Translations under genes and position numbers: made by a program
Notes under the pieces: generated by a model
What the model saw: only the letters and a program-made list of their open reading frames with translations
What the model was told of the DNA's origin: nothing
Database searches by the model: none
Part shown: positions 1 through 7,342 of the stretch, piece after piece
How positions within the stretch are numbered: position 1 is the stretch's first letter
Layout of the letters: every line of letters starts with the position of its first letter
Source: a virus
DNA length: 48,295 bases
Strand: one strand, 5' to 3'
Virus record (IMG/VR): IMGVR_UViG_3300045243_000033
Coordinates: 1-48,295 of that record

Positions 1-482
1 CGCGCTGGCGCGGGGCGACGACGCCTTCGATAGCGCCAACGACCTCGTCACGAACGGAGTCCGGCCAGCTCGATGCAAGAGGCAAGAGGCGTTCGCGCAT
101 CCGGCGAACCGCGAGGCTGTCCTCGAGCCCCGACAGATCGGCTCCAACGGGGACCGCCTCTGCGAAGCGACGAGGCCAGGTCAGGGCCTCGACCTCGGGC
201 AACCCCTCGAAGATCGCGTCCTCGAGGAGCGCCAGCCACTCCGGCAGTCCGAGCCGCTCCGGATACAGCGAGTGCGGCGCCTCGAGCGGCGTGTGGTCGT
301 CGGGGTCTTTCAGCGAGCACCCGACGGCGCAGCCCTTCCACTTGCCGTTCGCCTGCTCCCAGTAGACGCCCTTGATGATCGTGTCGAGCCGCTCGTGCTC
401 GGCGATCCGGGCGAGGAGCGTCGCCTTGATCTCGGGGTCGCCGTGGTAGGCGACCATCGTCGCCTCGTTCACCTGGGTCATG
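1..482 (-). CDS. Phage protein of unknown function, N-terminal part (runs off left edge)
   Basis: About 160 codons are visible from an ATG at 480-482, preceded by a good ribosome binding site (GAAAGGAA, about 4 bases upstream). The reading frame stays open to the window edge. A GCAVGC motif near residue 52 and a downstream stretch with LGLPEWLALLEDAIFEGLP recall a phage/plasmid protein family of unknown role whose members often end in long Ala/Asp/Ser-rich repeats. The frame begins to turn Arg-rich (VVAPRQR) at position 1. I infer that its C-terminus is the repeat gene entering at 48041-48295. No function can be assigned. Confidence 0.75.
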
Positions 483-506
483 GGGTTCCTTTCGGGTTGG
501 GTCGAA

Positions 507-776
507 TCACGCCGCGGCTCCCTCGAGCAGCTCGTCGACGATGTCGATCAGCGGCCGGGCGCTCGGGTTGACCAGGCTGTCGGTGAGGGCCAGGTGGAAG
601 CGCTCCATCAGCTCCAGGTGGTCGGGCCCGCAGCGCAGGCAGGCGACTGCGGGCTCAGGCGGCGTGGTGTCGGTGCGAAGTCCGACGATCACAGTGCAGC
701 CGCAGTCCAGGGATACCCGCTCGCGGTCGGTGATCGGCGGCGGTCCCGGCAGCACGTAGAGCCCCCGCTTGATCAC
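507..776 (-). CDS. Small zinc-binding-like protein of unknown function
   Basis: An 89-residue product starting at GTG 776, which overlaps the stop of the preceding gene (GTGA). It contains two cysteine pairs, LDCGCTV near residue 25 and CLRCG near residue 50, suggesting one zinc site, followed by a helical C-terminus ending DELLEGAAA. The same frame happens to be open far upstream, but the sequence there is Arg/Pro-rich shadow. No family is recognised; the place in the early unit suggests an accessory replication or regulatory role, which is inference only. Confidence 0.7.
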   Translation of the reverse strand: MIKRGLYVLPGPPPITDRERVSLDCGCTVIVGLRTDTTPPEPAVACLRCGPDHLELMERFHLALTDSLVNPSARPLIDIVDELLEGAAA

Positions 777-982
777 AGCCTGACCCCGATCAGACGTCGC
801 TGGATCGAGCGTCGCAACTGGTCGTCTGTCTTGTCGGCGCCGCAGGCCAGATCGAGCCGGTCGGCGAGCGCGCGGAGCTCGCAGCGCTCGAGGTCGCCGA
901 TCGCACCGCGAAGCGCAGCGCCGGCCCGGACCACGGCGTCGATCCTCCGCAGGCGCGCGTTGCTTTTGGTGATCACGCTCAC
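773..982 (-). CDS. Small helical hypothetical protein
   Basis: A 69-residue product from GTG 982, coupled to the upstream reading frame through a GTGA overlap and to the downstream gene in the same way. It is predicted to be mostly alpha-helical, with alternating Arg/Asp/Glu and Ala/Leu (RLRRIDAVVRAGAALRGAIG). No motif or family is recognised. It was chosen over the competing longer frame because of normal amino acid composition and the stop/start couplings on both sides. Confidence 0.6.
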   Translation of the reverse strand: MSVITKSNARLRRIDAVVRAGAALRGAIGDLERCELRALADRLDLACGADKTDDQLRRSIQRRLIGVRL

Positions 983-1544
983 GCCGCGCGCTCCCTTCGC
1001 TCGGCTCGCCGGGCCGCCCTCGCGGCCTTGATCCGCGGCTTGTGGCCCGGCGCCAGTCCTTCGAGATCTCCTCGAGGATCGGGGCGAAGTAACCGAGCGA
1101 ATCCGGCTCTGGCTCGTCGATTCCCGCGAGGTGGGTGTTCTCGCGTACGCCTCGCATCAGCGCGACCGCCTTGGCGACGCCAGCGCCGCGGCGACCCCGG
1201 CCGCGATCTGCGTAGCGATCGAGCCGGCGAAGGGCCTGCTCGAGCTGCGCCCCGGTTCGCGCCGAGAAGGGGACGGAGCGGCGAGTGAAGACCGTCTCGA
1301 AGGCGACGATCAGCCGGCAGACATCGCTGCTGGGATGCCCGGGCTTCGGGCCCCTCGCGCGCGGGCGCGCGCGTAGGCTCCCTTTAGCTGTTGTTTCTGT
1401 AGGTACTACAGAAACAGAAGAGATAGAGCCTTGACGCGCGCCCGCGCGCGAAGCAAAGTTCGGCTCGATTGTCAAGGCCGCGGCTGGATCAATTCTCAAT
1501 TTGCGGAGCGAGCCGGGAGAAGATCGGGGACTTTGCGGCCTCAT
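979..1544 (-). CDS. Probable replication-associated protein, start and C-terminus uncertain (possible frameshift)
   Basis: The frame opens at ATG 1544 (ATGA overlap with the previous stop). The protein-like part is VCRLIVAFETVFTRRSVPFSA through DSLGYFAPILEEISK (about 1360-1045), which resembles the C-terminal helical domain of phage replication-associated proteins. After about position 1045 the frame turns Arg/Gly-rich and does not stop before the next gene. A neighbouring frame gives a sensible basic end (KAARAARRAERRERAA) with a TGA at 979-981 that overlaps the next GTG. This suggests a single-base slip or sequence error near 1030-1060. The N-terminal third spans the nested palindrome at 1355-1451 and may not be translated. 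Replication role is tentative. Confidence 0.45.
1355..1451. repeat. Nested palindrome: GC-alternating outer arms around an AT-rich inner hairpin
   Basis: Outer arms of 17 bases (TCGCGCGCGGGCGCGCG at 1355-1371 and its exact reverse complement at 1435-1451) enclose a second perfect inverted repeat, TGTTTCTGTAG at 1392-1402 and CTACAGAAACA at 1406-1416, with a 3-base centre. The inner stretch is conspicuously AT-rich for this genome. The arrangement could be a replication origin, an operator or an mRNA structure. It lies inside the nominal N-terminus of the 979-1544 reading frame. Confidence 0.8.
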
Positions 1545-1705
1545 CGTGCCCGCGACCCCCGACCGACGATCAGCACCACCAGGAGGCTCAGCACGAGCCA
1601 GATGGCGATGCCGACAGAGACGCTCAGGAGCGTGACCCCGAGGGCAAGCGAGATCTGCGTCCCGAGGATGGCGCCGCCGACCATCGCGATCAGGTATCCG
1701 CTCAA
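1541..1705 (-). CDS. Small membrane protein, two predicted transmembrane segments
   Basis: 54 residues if started at TTG 1705, which overlaps the previous stop (TTGA) and has GGGAG upstream; ATG 1684 is the alternative. Two hydrophobic spans are evident, around residues 5-22 (YLIAMVGGAILGTQISLALG) and 26-48 (LLSVSVGIAIWLVLSLLVV), followed by a basic tail. Probably an inner-membrane protein with a short loop; function unknown. It is part of the tightly coupled early unit. Confidence 0.65.
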   Translation of the reverse strand: MSGYLIAMVGGAILGTQISLALGVTLLSVSVGIAIWLVLSLLVVLIVGRGSRAR

Positions 1706-1890
1706 CTTCGGGCTCCCTTGAGGGTGAGCTGCACGGTCCCGGTCCTCGGGTAGTGCTGCTCTTGGGCGACGTGACAGGGCTCGGTGGTGGTGACGACGTA
1801 GGTGCCGGCGGGGAGCCGGGCCATCTGGGTCTCGCCCGTCTTCAGATCCTTGACGGTGAGCTCGATCACGCAGGCGGTGTCCTCGGTCAC
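1702..1890 (-). CDS. Small hypothetical protein, beta-rich
   Basis: 62 residues from GTG 1890 (GTGA overlap with the preceding gene). The pattern ACVIELTVKDLKTGE, ARLPAGTYVVTT and GTVQLTLKG alternates hydrophobic and polar residues, suggesting a small beta-sandwich or barrel. Two cysteines (residues 7 and about 40) are not arranged as a zinc site. No family recognised. Confidence 0.6.
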   Translation of the reverse strand: MTEDTACVIELTVKDLKTGETQMARLPAGTYVVTTTEPCHVAQEQHYPRTGTVQLTLKGARS

Positions 1891-2423
1891 GAGAAGTTCC
1901 CGGTGTCGCGCTCCTCGAGGCGCTCCTGATGCCACCGCCGCGCCCTGACCAACGCGGGCTCGGGGACCTCCAGGTCCGCGCCCTGATCCCCCCGCCACAC
2001 CTCCCGCGGCAACACGAAGCGCGGGACATCGTCAGGGGCTATCCGCGGAGCGCCCCACTCCTGATCGCGCGACCAGTCGCGGTGCCCCATGTTCCCGTCG
2101 CATGTCCGCAGGTGTGGCGGAGGCGAGCCGGGTGCGGGGTTCTCGTCAATCGGCCAGGCCCAACAGCGGCCGAGCATGAACGCCGACGACAGATATAGCC
2201 CGGCTTCGCGCAGGGCCGGTGGACCCTCGACGCCGAGCGCCGTCCAGATCTCCCAGCCAAAGCCACACGTGTCGCACTCGTAGAACATCGCGCCCCAGCA
2301 GAGGCGGCCGACGGCCGCTCGGGCCGCCATGAGGCGAACCTGCGGTGGGCCTACCGCGAAGGCGTCAGCGCCCACCTCCTTGGAGATGGTTGCTTCAACG
2401 ATCCCGGCTAGCTGCTCGCTCAC
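1887..2423 (-). CDS. Hypothetical protein with CxxC motif
   Basis: 178 residues from GTG 2423, overlapping the stop of the upstream gene. Residues about 50-62 contain YECDTCGFGWEIW, a CxxC pair like half of a zinc ribbon, and a second Cys/His cluster (RTCDGNMGHRDW) lies near residue 105. The C-terminus is charged and helical. A metal-binding fold is plausible but unproven. Its place between replication-type genes suggests an early function. Confidence 0.65.
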   Translation of the reverse strand: MSEQLAGIVEATISKEVGADAFAVGPPQVRLMAARAAVGRLCWGAMFYECDTCGFGWEIWTALGVEGPPALREAGLYLSSAFMLGRCWAWPIDENPAPGSPPPHLRTCDGNMGHRDWSRDQEWGAPRIAPDDVPRFVLPREVWRGDQGADLEVPEPALVRARRWHQERLEERDTGNFS

Positions 2424-2677
2424 GTCGACGCCCTCTCTCGCTCGCCCTCGGCGTTGATCTCGTCCAAGCGCTCCTCGGAGCGATCCCACGCCTGACGGTC
2501 CATGACGCGGAATCGCTCTTCGATCTTCTTCGGGCTGTCTAGCCCCAGCACCTCAAGCGCCTTGGCGATCGCCGAGTTCCAGCCGCGCCCGTTGTTAGCC
2601 GGGCCGAAGTTCGGACCACCAGAGACATTCGGCTTGTAGAGCGCGTACAGCGCGTTGCGTTCCCTCGCGCCAATCAC
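2420..2677 (-). CDS. Small hypothetical protein
   Basis: 85 residues from GTG 2677, coupled to the HNH gene before it (GTGA). A Gly/Asn-rich central segment (VSGGPNFGPANNGRGWNSAI) is followed by amphipathic helices rich in Glu/Arg (KKIEERFRVMDRQAWDRSEERL). No domain is recognised. The longer open frame upstream is a shadow of the HNH gene. Confidence 0.65.
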   Translation of the reverse strand: MIGARERNALYALYKPNVSGGPNFGPANNGRGWNSAIAKALEVLGLDSPKKIEERFRVMDRQAWDRSEERLDEINAEGERERAST

Positions 2678-3084
2678 GCCGCCGCCCTCCCCACCGTCGG
2701 GATCAGCCGCTTGCGCGCGTTCTCCAGCCCGTTGCCGCCGTAGAGCTTGGAGGCGTCGGAGATCGCCTGCAGGACCTCGGGCAGGGTGAGGTGCGGGATC
2801 AGGTCGAGGCGGCCGGCGTGCTGGAGGCCGTGGCAGGTAGTGGTGTCGGTCGAGGGGCCGCATAGCGGGCAGACCCGGGTCGGGACGACCAGGTAGGGAT
2901 AAGGCCAGATCTCGAAGACCGGGCGGGCGAGCGGGAGAGGCGCCAGCCGGTCGGCCTCGCGGCCGATGATGTGGGCCATCTCGATCCCGATGCCGTTCTG
3001 GCGGCTTGCGCGGCGCCGGCACACCCGGCAGCGATAGCCCTCGGCGGCCTTCTTCTCCAGCGCGGCTGACCAGTTGCGCTTCAT
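2674..3084 (-). CDS. HNH endonuclease-like protein
   Basis: 136 residues from ATG 3084 (ATGA overlap). It has the layout of small phage HNH nucleases: a zinc CxxC near residue 19 (CRVCRRRA), the AHIIGR segment near residue 37 that supplies the first His, a conserved Pro-rich stretch, then VCPLCGPSTDTTTCHG with the second Cys pair and a late His. Probably a DNA-nicking enzyme acting in replication, recombination or packaging. This is one of three HNH proteins in the window. Family call is good; substrate unknown. Confidence 0.75.
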   Translation of the reverse strand: MKRNWSAALEKKAAEGYRCRVCRRRASRQNGIGIEMAHIIGREADRLAPLPLARPVFEIWPYPYLVVPTRVCPLCGPSTDTTTCHGLQHAGRLDLIPHLTLPEVLQAISDASKLYGGNGLENARKRLIPTVGRAAA

Positions 3085-3218
3085 CCCGGCTCCACCGGCT
3101 CGTCCTCGGTGGCATCCCACCAGCCGACCTGGTAGCCGTCACGTTCGCCAAGCCAGTAGCCCCACGCGAGCGCGACCACGGTCCCGGCGACGGCGAAGAT
3201 TCGGAACGCCCACTTCAT
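3081..3218 (-). CDS. Small single-span membrane protein
   Basis: 45 residues from ATG 3218, overlapping both neighbours by four bases. An N-terminal hydrophobic span (residues 4-20, AFRIFAVAGTVVALAWGYWL) is followed by an acidic tail (DATEDEPVEPG), so the protein is probably anchored in the membrane. Function unknown. Confidence 0.6.
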   Translation of the reverse strand: MKWAFRIFAVAGTVVALAWGYWLGERDGYQVGWWDATEDEPVEPG

Positions 3219-3325
3219 GACCGGTCCTTCTCCTCGGCGCACTCGGGATGCCACGGACGACCATCGGCGTCGAAGTAGACGTCGGCTGGACTCACCTCGG
3301 CGGGGCAGCCGGTGCAGAGGATCAC
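3215..3325 (-). CDS. Tiny zinc-ribbon-like protein
   Basis: 36 residues from GTG 3325. The cysteines and histidine form CTGC near the start and HPEC near residue 28, a CxxC...HxxC arrangement typical of very small phage zinc fingers. Coupled to both neighbours by GTGA/ATGA overlaps. Likely a regulator or structural cofactor of an early complex; this is inference. Confidence 0.6.
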   Translation of the reverse strand: MILCTGCPAEVSPADVYFDADGRPWHPECAEEKDRS

Positions 3326-4026
3326 GCCGCCGCCTTCACCGGGACCTCGGGCAGCTGCATCCACTCACGGATCAGCCGCTCTACCTCCACGAGCAGGTGA
3401 GCGATCGCCACCAGGTCGGTGCCGGCCTCGATCAGTCGCGCCCGCTCGAGCACTCGCCCCGCCACTTCCTTGGCGTGGTCGATCATCGTCATCTGCGCGA
3501 AGGTGGGATCAGCGTCCCGACTGGGGTCGGCGTCGATAAAGCCCTCGAAGGTGTCCTGCGAGGGGCCGCCGTCCTTCTTCGCCTGGAATGGGCGCCAGAA
3601 GTCGTCGTAGACCTTGCCGTTGCGACGGCGGTGCTGACCGCGCTTCATGTGGTACTCGGAGGCGACGAGGCCACGGATGGCTGAGCGGCACTTGGCAGCC
3701 CCGTCCTCCCCACGCTCTTCGGCGCGGGTCAGGAACGGCTCGACGATCCAGAAGCGGTCGGGGGTGAACTCGGCCCGACTATGGCCGGTGAGCGACTGCC
3801 AGTAACGGAAGATGCTGAGCGCGGTTTGCCATTTGCCGTGGGCCCGGGCCTTGGCGTCGCGATCGGCGCGCAGGTTGCCGATCTGGAGCAAGAGGCCGCG
3901 CTGCTTGCGTTCAAGCTCCAGGTAAGTGGTCTCCCAGTTCTTGCAGTGAGGGCATCCCTCTTCCGTGATCAGCCCGGTTTCGGGATCGACCAGGCGGAGG
4001 TTGCGCTTGCGGGCGAGCTCAGGCAC
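3322..4026 (-). CDS. Putative replisome-organiser-like replication protein
   Basis: 234 residues from GTG 4026, overlapping the upstream stop. An N-terminal CPHCK segment and a coiled-coil stretch (residues 25-65) precede a helical domain with FRYWQSLTGHSRAEFTPDR near residue 75 and SAIRGLVASEYHMKRG near 115, then GKVYDDFWRPF. This order (FxYW...R...AI.G...S.WH...YDD) is found in actinophage proteins encoded in replication clusters and resembles the DnaD-like C-terminal module of replisome organisers. It may load helicase at the phage origin. Role inferred from pattern and position, not proven. Confidence 0.6.
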   Translation of the reverse strand: MPELARKRNLRLVDPETGLITEEGCPHCKNWETTYLELERKQRGLLLQIGNLRADRDAKARAHGKWQTALSIFRYWQSLTGHSRAEFTPDRFWIVEPFLTRAEERGEDGAAKCRSAIRGLVASEYHMKRGQHRRRNGKVYDDFWRPFQAKKDGGPSQDTFEGFIDADPSRDADPTFAQMTMIDHAKEVAGRVLERARLIEAGTDLVAIAHLLVEVERLIREWMQLPEVPVKAAA

Positions 4027-4252
4027 CGCTCGCCTCGGCCTGCTCGGTGAGGTCGCGCAGGCGCTCGGCGTGCGAGCGGCCCCGGGGCTCGGAGTCGCGC
4101 TCCCATGCCAGGTTCGCAGCGACGACGATCAGGTCTTCGCCCGCGAGATGCGGGTGCTCCTGACGGGCGCGGCGTTCGGCCTCGAAGGGGTTGCGACCCT
4201 CGACCTTGACCGAGGCGCGGCGCGGCGCCACGCGGTAGCTACGTCGCGGCAT
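4019..4252 (-). CDS. Small basic hypothetical protein
   Basis: 77 residues from ATG 4252. The N-terminus is strongly basic (MPRRSYRVAPRRASVKVEGRN), the middle has ARQEHPHLAGEDLIVVAANLAW and the end is charged and helical. It could bind nucleic acid. It is the first gene after a 147-base non-coding gap with a perfect hairpin, and is coupled to the replication-type gene downstream (GTG inside its stop region). Confidence 0.6.
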   Translation of the reverse strand: MPRRSYRVAPRRASVKVEGRNPFEAERRARQEHPHLAGEDLIVVAANLAWERDSEPRGRSHAERLRDLTEQAEASGA

Positions 4253-4344
4253 GCGGATCCTTCGAAAAAGACTGGGCGGGCCTCCGAGCTAGAGGGGGGT
4301 TCACGCGCTGCGAGATTGCACGCTGTCGCTCGGAGGCCGCGCCC

Positions 4345-4376
4345 GGCCGAATGGCAGTCCCATAAGCCATTCGGCC
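4345..4376. repeat. Perfect 11-bp hairpin in an intergenic gap
   Basis: GGCCGAATGGC at 4345-4355 and GCCATTCGGCC at 4366-4376 form a perfect stem with a 10-base loop. It sits in the only sizeable gap (4253-4399) of this part of the early unit. No T-run follows on either strand, so it is not a standard intrinsic terminator. An mRNA processing or attenuation structure, or a protein binding site, are the simplest readings. Confidence 0.7.
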
Positions 4377-4399
4377 CGGCGTCCCAGCCAGCTTTGAAG

Positions 4400-4714
4400 T
4401 CATGTGCCTACTCCCGGCATGTCGTCGGCGCCGACGACGGGCACGGTCGAGATCAGCTTGCGGCCGATCTCGCGCGCCGCTTCACCGGTGATCACGGCAT
4501 GGTAGACGGTGGCCGACCCGGGATCCACAATCTCGATCAGCGCGTTGCCGTCGGGCAAGCGCTTGGCGTCCACCATCGCGGCGAGGAAGCGGACCTCGCG
4601 GGTCAGCTGGAGCTCGATCGCCTTGACCTCCGGGACGTCATTGCCTCCATGACCTGCGATGCCCTTGCCCGCGTTCAAGCTGCCCTCCTGGGTCGGTTCT
4701 TCGTCATGTGCCAC
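4400..4714 (-). CDS. Hypothetical protein
   Basis: 104 residues from GTG 4714, whose first codons overlap the end of the upstream gene. The first 25 residues look disordered (acidic, Gly-rich). The rest alternates strands and helices (VKAIELQLTREVRFLAAMVD, AVITGEAAREIGRKLIS). No motif recognised. The gene ends at the gap that carries the 4345-4376 hairpin. Confidence 0.65.
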   Translation of the reverse strand: MAHDEEPTQEGSLNAGKGIAGHGGNDVPEVKAIELQLTREVRFLAAMVDAKRLPDGNALIEIVDPGSATVYHAVITGEAAREIGRKLISTVPVVGADDMPGVGT

Positions 4715-4835
4715 TCGCGCACATCGGGCAGCGGTAGACCGCGCAGGCCCTCGATTGGGCGTTGCGGGTGTGAAGCAGCGCGCGCTTGGCCTTCGACTTC
4801 GAGGGGTAGCCCTGCTTGTGGCTGGCGCACTTCAC
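4704..4835 (-). CDS. Small zinc-finger-like phage protein
   Basis: 43 residues from GTG 4835. It is Lys-rich with CASHKQGYPSKSKAKRALLH near the start and YRCPMCASG near the end, giving one Cys/His cluster and a CxxC pair. This matches a common class of tiny phage proteins that end in a zinc knuckle. Coupled to both neighbours by overlaps. Probably nucleic-acid binding. Confidence 0.6.
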   Translation of the reverse strand: MKCASHKQGYPSKSKAKRALLHTRNAQSRACAVYRCPMCASGT

Positions 4836-5314
4836 GCGGCCGCCCTCACGCCCGGGCTGAGGACCTCGCCGGTCACAGGGTCGAAGTCGGGGTGCCCATC
4901 GCCATGGGTGGGCTGCTGACCCCAGTCGGCCGGTGGCGTGTCCACGCGGAGGTCACGCTTCATCGACCAGTTCAAGAGCGTGTCGACGTCGCGGCGATCG
5001 GCGCCGCGACGGAACGCCTCCTGCTTGGCCGCCTCGAAGACGCCGGCGGCGACGTCGCGGTTGTAGCGGAGGTCGGCGACTGCCTTCTCGCCGCGGGCGA
5101 CCTCGCCGCACATCGTCACCGCCATGCCCTCGGCCTTCAGCTCCACAATGCGCTCGGAGAGCTTCTTGCGGTAGACACGCTCCGCCTCTGCGAGCTTTCG
5201 GCTCGCATCCTTAAGGCGATCCTCGACCTCGCGCTGGAGCTCGGAGGCGCGGTGCGCGGCCGAGCGGGCATCCTCGATCTCCAGCGGGTGGAGCTGGTTC
5301 TCGGCAACGCTCAC
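4832..5314 (-). CDS. Alpha-helical/coiled-coil phage protein of the recombination region
   Basis: 160 residues from GTG 5314. Residues about 12-85 form a long charged coiled coil (RSAAHRASELQREVEDRL onward), followed by KAVADLRYNRDVAAGVFEAA, a segment seen in small phage proteins that travel with ERF/RecT recombination genes. The C-terminus carries a Pro/Asp-rich tail. Biochemical role unknown; a partner of the annealing protein at 7343-8164 is possible from context. Confidence 0.65.
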   Translation of the reverse strand: MSVAENQLHPLEIEDARSAAHRASELQREVEDRLKDASRKLAEAERVYRKKLSERIVELKAEGMAVTMCGEVARGEKAVADLRYNRDVAAGVFEAAKQEAFRRGADRRDVDTLLNWSMKRDLRVDTPPADWGQQPTHGDGHPDFDPVTGEVLSPGVRAAA

Positions 5315-5439
5315 CGCTGCCTACCGCCGGTTCGGCGTTTGCGAGCACGCAATCCACGTCGAGTCCGCGAAGCCTTCGGCGGCAGGCCCTTGCCCTTTTC
5401 GCGGTCTCCGCGCGGCTTCGTATAGCCGGCGCCCTTCAC
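5311..5439 (-). CDS. Very small, highly basic protein
   Basis: 42 residues from GTG 5439, which overlaps the upstream stop; its own TGA overlaps the next GTG. The product is almost half Lys/Arg (KGAGYTKPRGDREKGKG, TRRGLRARKRRTGG), suggesting nucleic-acid binding. Size makes the call tentative, but the exact stop/start couplings at both ends support translation. Confidence 0.5.
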   Translation of the reverse strand: MKGAGYTKPRGDREKGKGLPPKASRTRRGLRARKRRTGGRQR

Positions 5440-5618
5440 ACGCCCTCCCGCATCGCCTTGGCGGTGATCCGGCTGATGTCGGAGAGGGCGGATTGGCGAC
5501 GCTCGCCCTGGCCGGTGAGGGCACGGGCGGCGATGGCACCGATCTCGCGCAGGTGGGAGCGGTAATGGCGCTCGATCTGCTCACGCCTCTCGCGCTCAGT
5601 GAGCCCGGGGCCTCTCAT
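5436..5618 (-). CDS. Small charged helical protein
   Basis: 60 residues from ATG 5618 (ATGA overlap). The sequence RERREQIERHYRSHLREIGAI continues into RRQSALSDISRITAKAMREGV, so it is probably two amphipathic helices. No family recognised; coupled to neighbours on both sides. Confidence 0.6.
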   Translation of the reverse strand: MRGPGLTERERREQIERHYRSHLREIGAIAARALTGQGERRQSALSDISRITAKAMREGV

Positions 5619-5794
5619 CGCGTCAGCGCCTCCATCACGCGGTCGACCACCTGGTCCTTACGGAGGCCCATCGGCTGGACTCCGACGCCGCGGGCAGCCT
5701 GGTCAAGCTCGTAGCGTGGGACTCGATCCAGGGCGGTGCGGGCAGACTGCTCGCTGGTGGTGGCGGCCCGGATGTAGTCGAGGAGAGGCTTCAC
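5615..5794 (-). CDS. Small SAP-like protein
   Basis: 59 residues from GTG 5794. The C-terminal half (YELDQAARGVGVQPMGLRKD followed by QVVDRVMEALTR) resembles the short helix-extended loop-helix of SAP/Rho-N type DNA-binding modules (xGVxPxGLRKDxLVxRV). This is a pattern-based suggestion. The gene is coupled by overlaps on both sides. Confidence 0.55.
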   Translation of the reverse strand: MKPLLDYIRAATTSEQSARTALDRVPRYELDQAARGVGVQPMGLRKDQVVDRVMEALTR

Positions 5795-5961
5795 GCGGCC
5801 TGCTCCTCGCCCTGCTCAAGGGCGCAGCTGTAGTGAGCCCACCCTTCACCATTTAGATAGACGATCTCCTCGCCCTGCTCCTCATCGTTGCCGGCGAAGA
5901 TCGGCAGATCGCAGAGGCCGCAGTGGCCGTCGAAGCGGGCGATGACGGGTTCGAGCTTCAT
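5791..5961 (-). CDS. Small zinc-ribbon-like protein
   Basis: 56 residues from ATG 5961. [11 protein letters not shown] near residue 11 gives a CxxC pair, and HYSCALEQ near residue 45 gives a His/Cys pair, so one zinc site is likely. The central loop is acidic ([16 protein letters not shown]). Coupled to the HNH gene upstream by ATGA and to the next gene by GTGA. Confidence 0.6.
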   Translation of the reverse strand: MKLEPVIARFDGHCGLCDLPIFAGNDEEQGEEIVYLNGEGWAHYSCALEQGEEQAA

Positions 5962-6488
5962 GCGCTGGCCACCGCCTGTGCGGCGACGTCGGTTACGAAC
6001 CGTCCGTCAGCTCCGCGCGGTCTCGGTCGCGGCGGCGGCCGGTTCGCGCGTTGCTCGGCATCGGTGGCCCATCGACAGTTGCTCGGCTCGTAGTTGCCGT
6101 CGTTGTCGATGCGGTCCAAGGTCGTTCCGGCTGGCCGCTCGCCCATATCAGCCAGGAACGCTTCAAAGCTCTCGCGCCAGCGATCGCAAACCTTGATCCC
6201 ACGCCCGCCATAGCGCGGGTAGTGCTCGCGGTGCGGGTTCAGGCATCGCTGCCGCATCGCCTCCCAGCTGACATAGGTCGGAGAACCGGCGAGGCCATGA
6301 GTGATGCGCTGGCTGGTCAGCTCCCGCCGGAGGCAGCCGCAGGAGCGCGTAAGCCCCTTCTGCAGATAGCTAGCACGAACGATTCGAATCGTTCCGCAGT
6401 CACAGCGCGCAAGCACCTGCCTATGGCGATCGGACGCTGGCGCGGCAGCGCCAATCACCGTATAGCGACCGAACCGTTCACCGACCAT
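5958..6488 (-). CDS. HNH-type nuclease-like protein of the RFGR...CDCG family
   Basis: 176 residues from ATG 6488, which lies inside the 3' end of the upstream nuclease gene. The N-terminus has [10 protein letters not shown] and ARCDCGT, then SCGCLRRE (zinc cysteines). The second half has [31 protein letters not shown] and [19 protein letters not shown]. This combination marks a widespread phage and actinobacterial protein family related to HNH/AP2-type homing nucleases. Catalytic activity is likely but not certain; it may be a selfish or packaging nuclease. Longer N-terminal extensions of the frame are shadows. Confidence 0.75.
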   Translation of the reverse strand: MVGERFGRYTVIGAAAPASDRHRQVLARCDCGTIRIVRASYLQKGLTRSCGCLRRELTSQRITHGLAGSPTYVSWEAMRQRCLNPHREHYPRYGGRGIKVCDRWRESFEAFLADMGERPAGTTLDRIDNDGNYEPSNCRWATDAEQRANRPPPRPRPRGADGRFVTDVAAQAVASA

Positions 6489-7335
6489 TTCGCACTGCCT
6501 CAGCGGCTCGCTGACGGTAGAGGCCACCCCCAGCACACGAATCCCAAAACCCACACGACTTCTCGCCGCACCAGAAGGCTCCGGGGGGCGCATAGGCCCA
6601 CTGGTCGTTCTCCATCCGCCACTCGATCTCCTGGGCGGCGCCGAGGATCTCCAAGAGGAAGTGATCGAGCTGTTCGTCGGTGCGGTTGGTGGTCACCCGC
6701 TCCGCGTAGGGCTGCTTCACCCGCACCGCGGTGTCGAAGACGAACTCCGAGGCCGGGTCGCCCTCGGCGCGCCGGCCGGCCAGGTAGGCCGTGGGCTGCG
6801 GATCCGCGTCGGCCTTCGGCTGGCTCATCCGCTGGCCGATCAGCTTGCGGTCCTCGACCAGGTTGCCCTCGCGTTCGACGTCGAGGTAGGCGAGGAAGTC
6901 CACGCCCTCGACGTCCATCAGGATCTCCCGCTCGGCCTCTACCGGCGCCGGGAGATTCGGCACCGTCACGTGGTAGACCTTGAGCGCCGCGGCGCCGGAG
7001 TCCTTCAGCGTGGCGGGCTTATCGCCCTGCCAGTCGACGTCCTCCTCGGCGGCCTGATCGAACTCGTCCGAGTAGGCGTCGGTCACCTGGTCGGTGTCGA
7101 GCGGCTCGCCCGACTCGATCCAGGTGTGGTCCGACTGCGCCTCGGCGGCGCCGAACGCCTTGCCCAACGTCATCCGGCCGTTCGGCGGCTCGTACTCGCG
7201 CTCGACGTACTTGCGCCGCCAGCGCTCCGGGCACTGGCGCAGCGTCCGGATCGAGGAGACCGAGAGGTGGTCGACCGGGAGTATCGGGGTGGCCGTGTCG
7301 GTCAGGTGTTCGACCGGGAGGGGAGCGGTGTCCAT
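6478..7335 (-). CDS. RecB-like PD-(D/E)XK nuclease
   Basis: 285 residues from ATG 7335 with GAGG upstream; GTG 7350, inside the stop of the ERF gene, is an alternative. It begins with a RecB/Cas4-type entry, [17 protein letters not shown]. The active-site region is [20 protein letters not shown] (D...E-D-x-K) near residue 165. The C-terminus has three or four cysteines ([17 protein letters not shown]) that fit the Fe-S cluster of Cas4/AddB-like exonucleases. Next to an ERF annealing protein it most likely resects DNA ends for single-strand annealing recombination. Confidence 0.8.
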   Translation of the reverse strand: MDTAPLPVEHLTDTATPILPVDHLSVSSIRTLRQCPERWRRKYVEREYEPPNGRMTLGKAFGAAEAQSDHTWIESGEPLDTDQVTDAYSDEFDQAAEEDVDWQGDKPATLKDSGAAALKVYHVTVPNLPAPVEAEREILMDVEGVDFLAYLDVEREGNLVEDRKLIGQRMSQPKADADPQPTAYLAGRRAEGDPASEFVFDTAVRVKQPYAERVTTNRTDEQLDHFLLEILGAAQEIEWRMENDQWAYAPPGAFWCGEKSCGFWDSCAGGGLYRQRAAEAVRNGR

Positions 7336-7342
7336 CGGGACC

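Noticed and set aside
1470-1490. TTGACA promoter upstream of the replication-type gene
   Set aside because: A perfect -35 hexamer is present on the minus strand, but no acceptable -10 element occurs 16-18 bases downstream.
507-1544. Single 345-residue gene
   Set aside because: The middle is Arg-rich shadow, while an independent, normally composed gene (773-982) with coupled start and stop lies in another frame. The last 89 residues form their own gene from GTG 776.
3965-5425. Long plus-strand open frame (486 residues)
   Set aside because: It spans several well-supported minus-strand genes and an intergenic hairpin. Its composition (His/Arg/Ala-rich) is that of a GC-rich antisense shadow.
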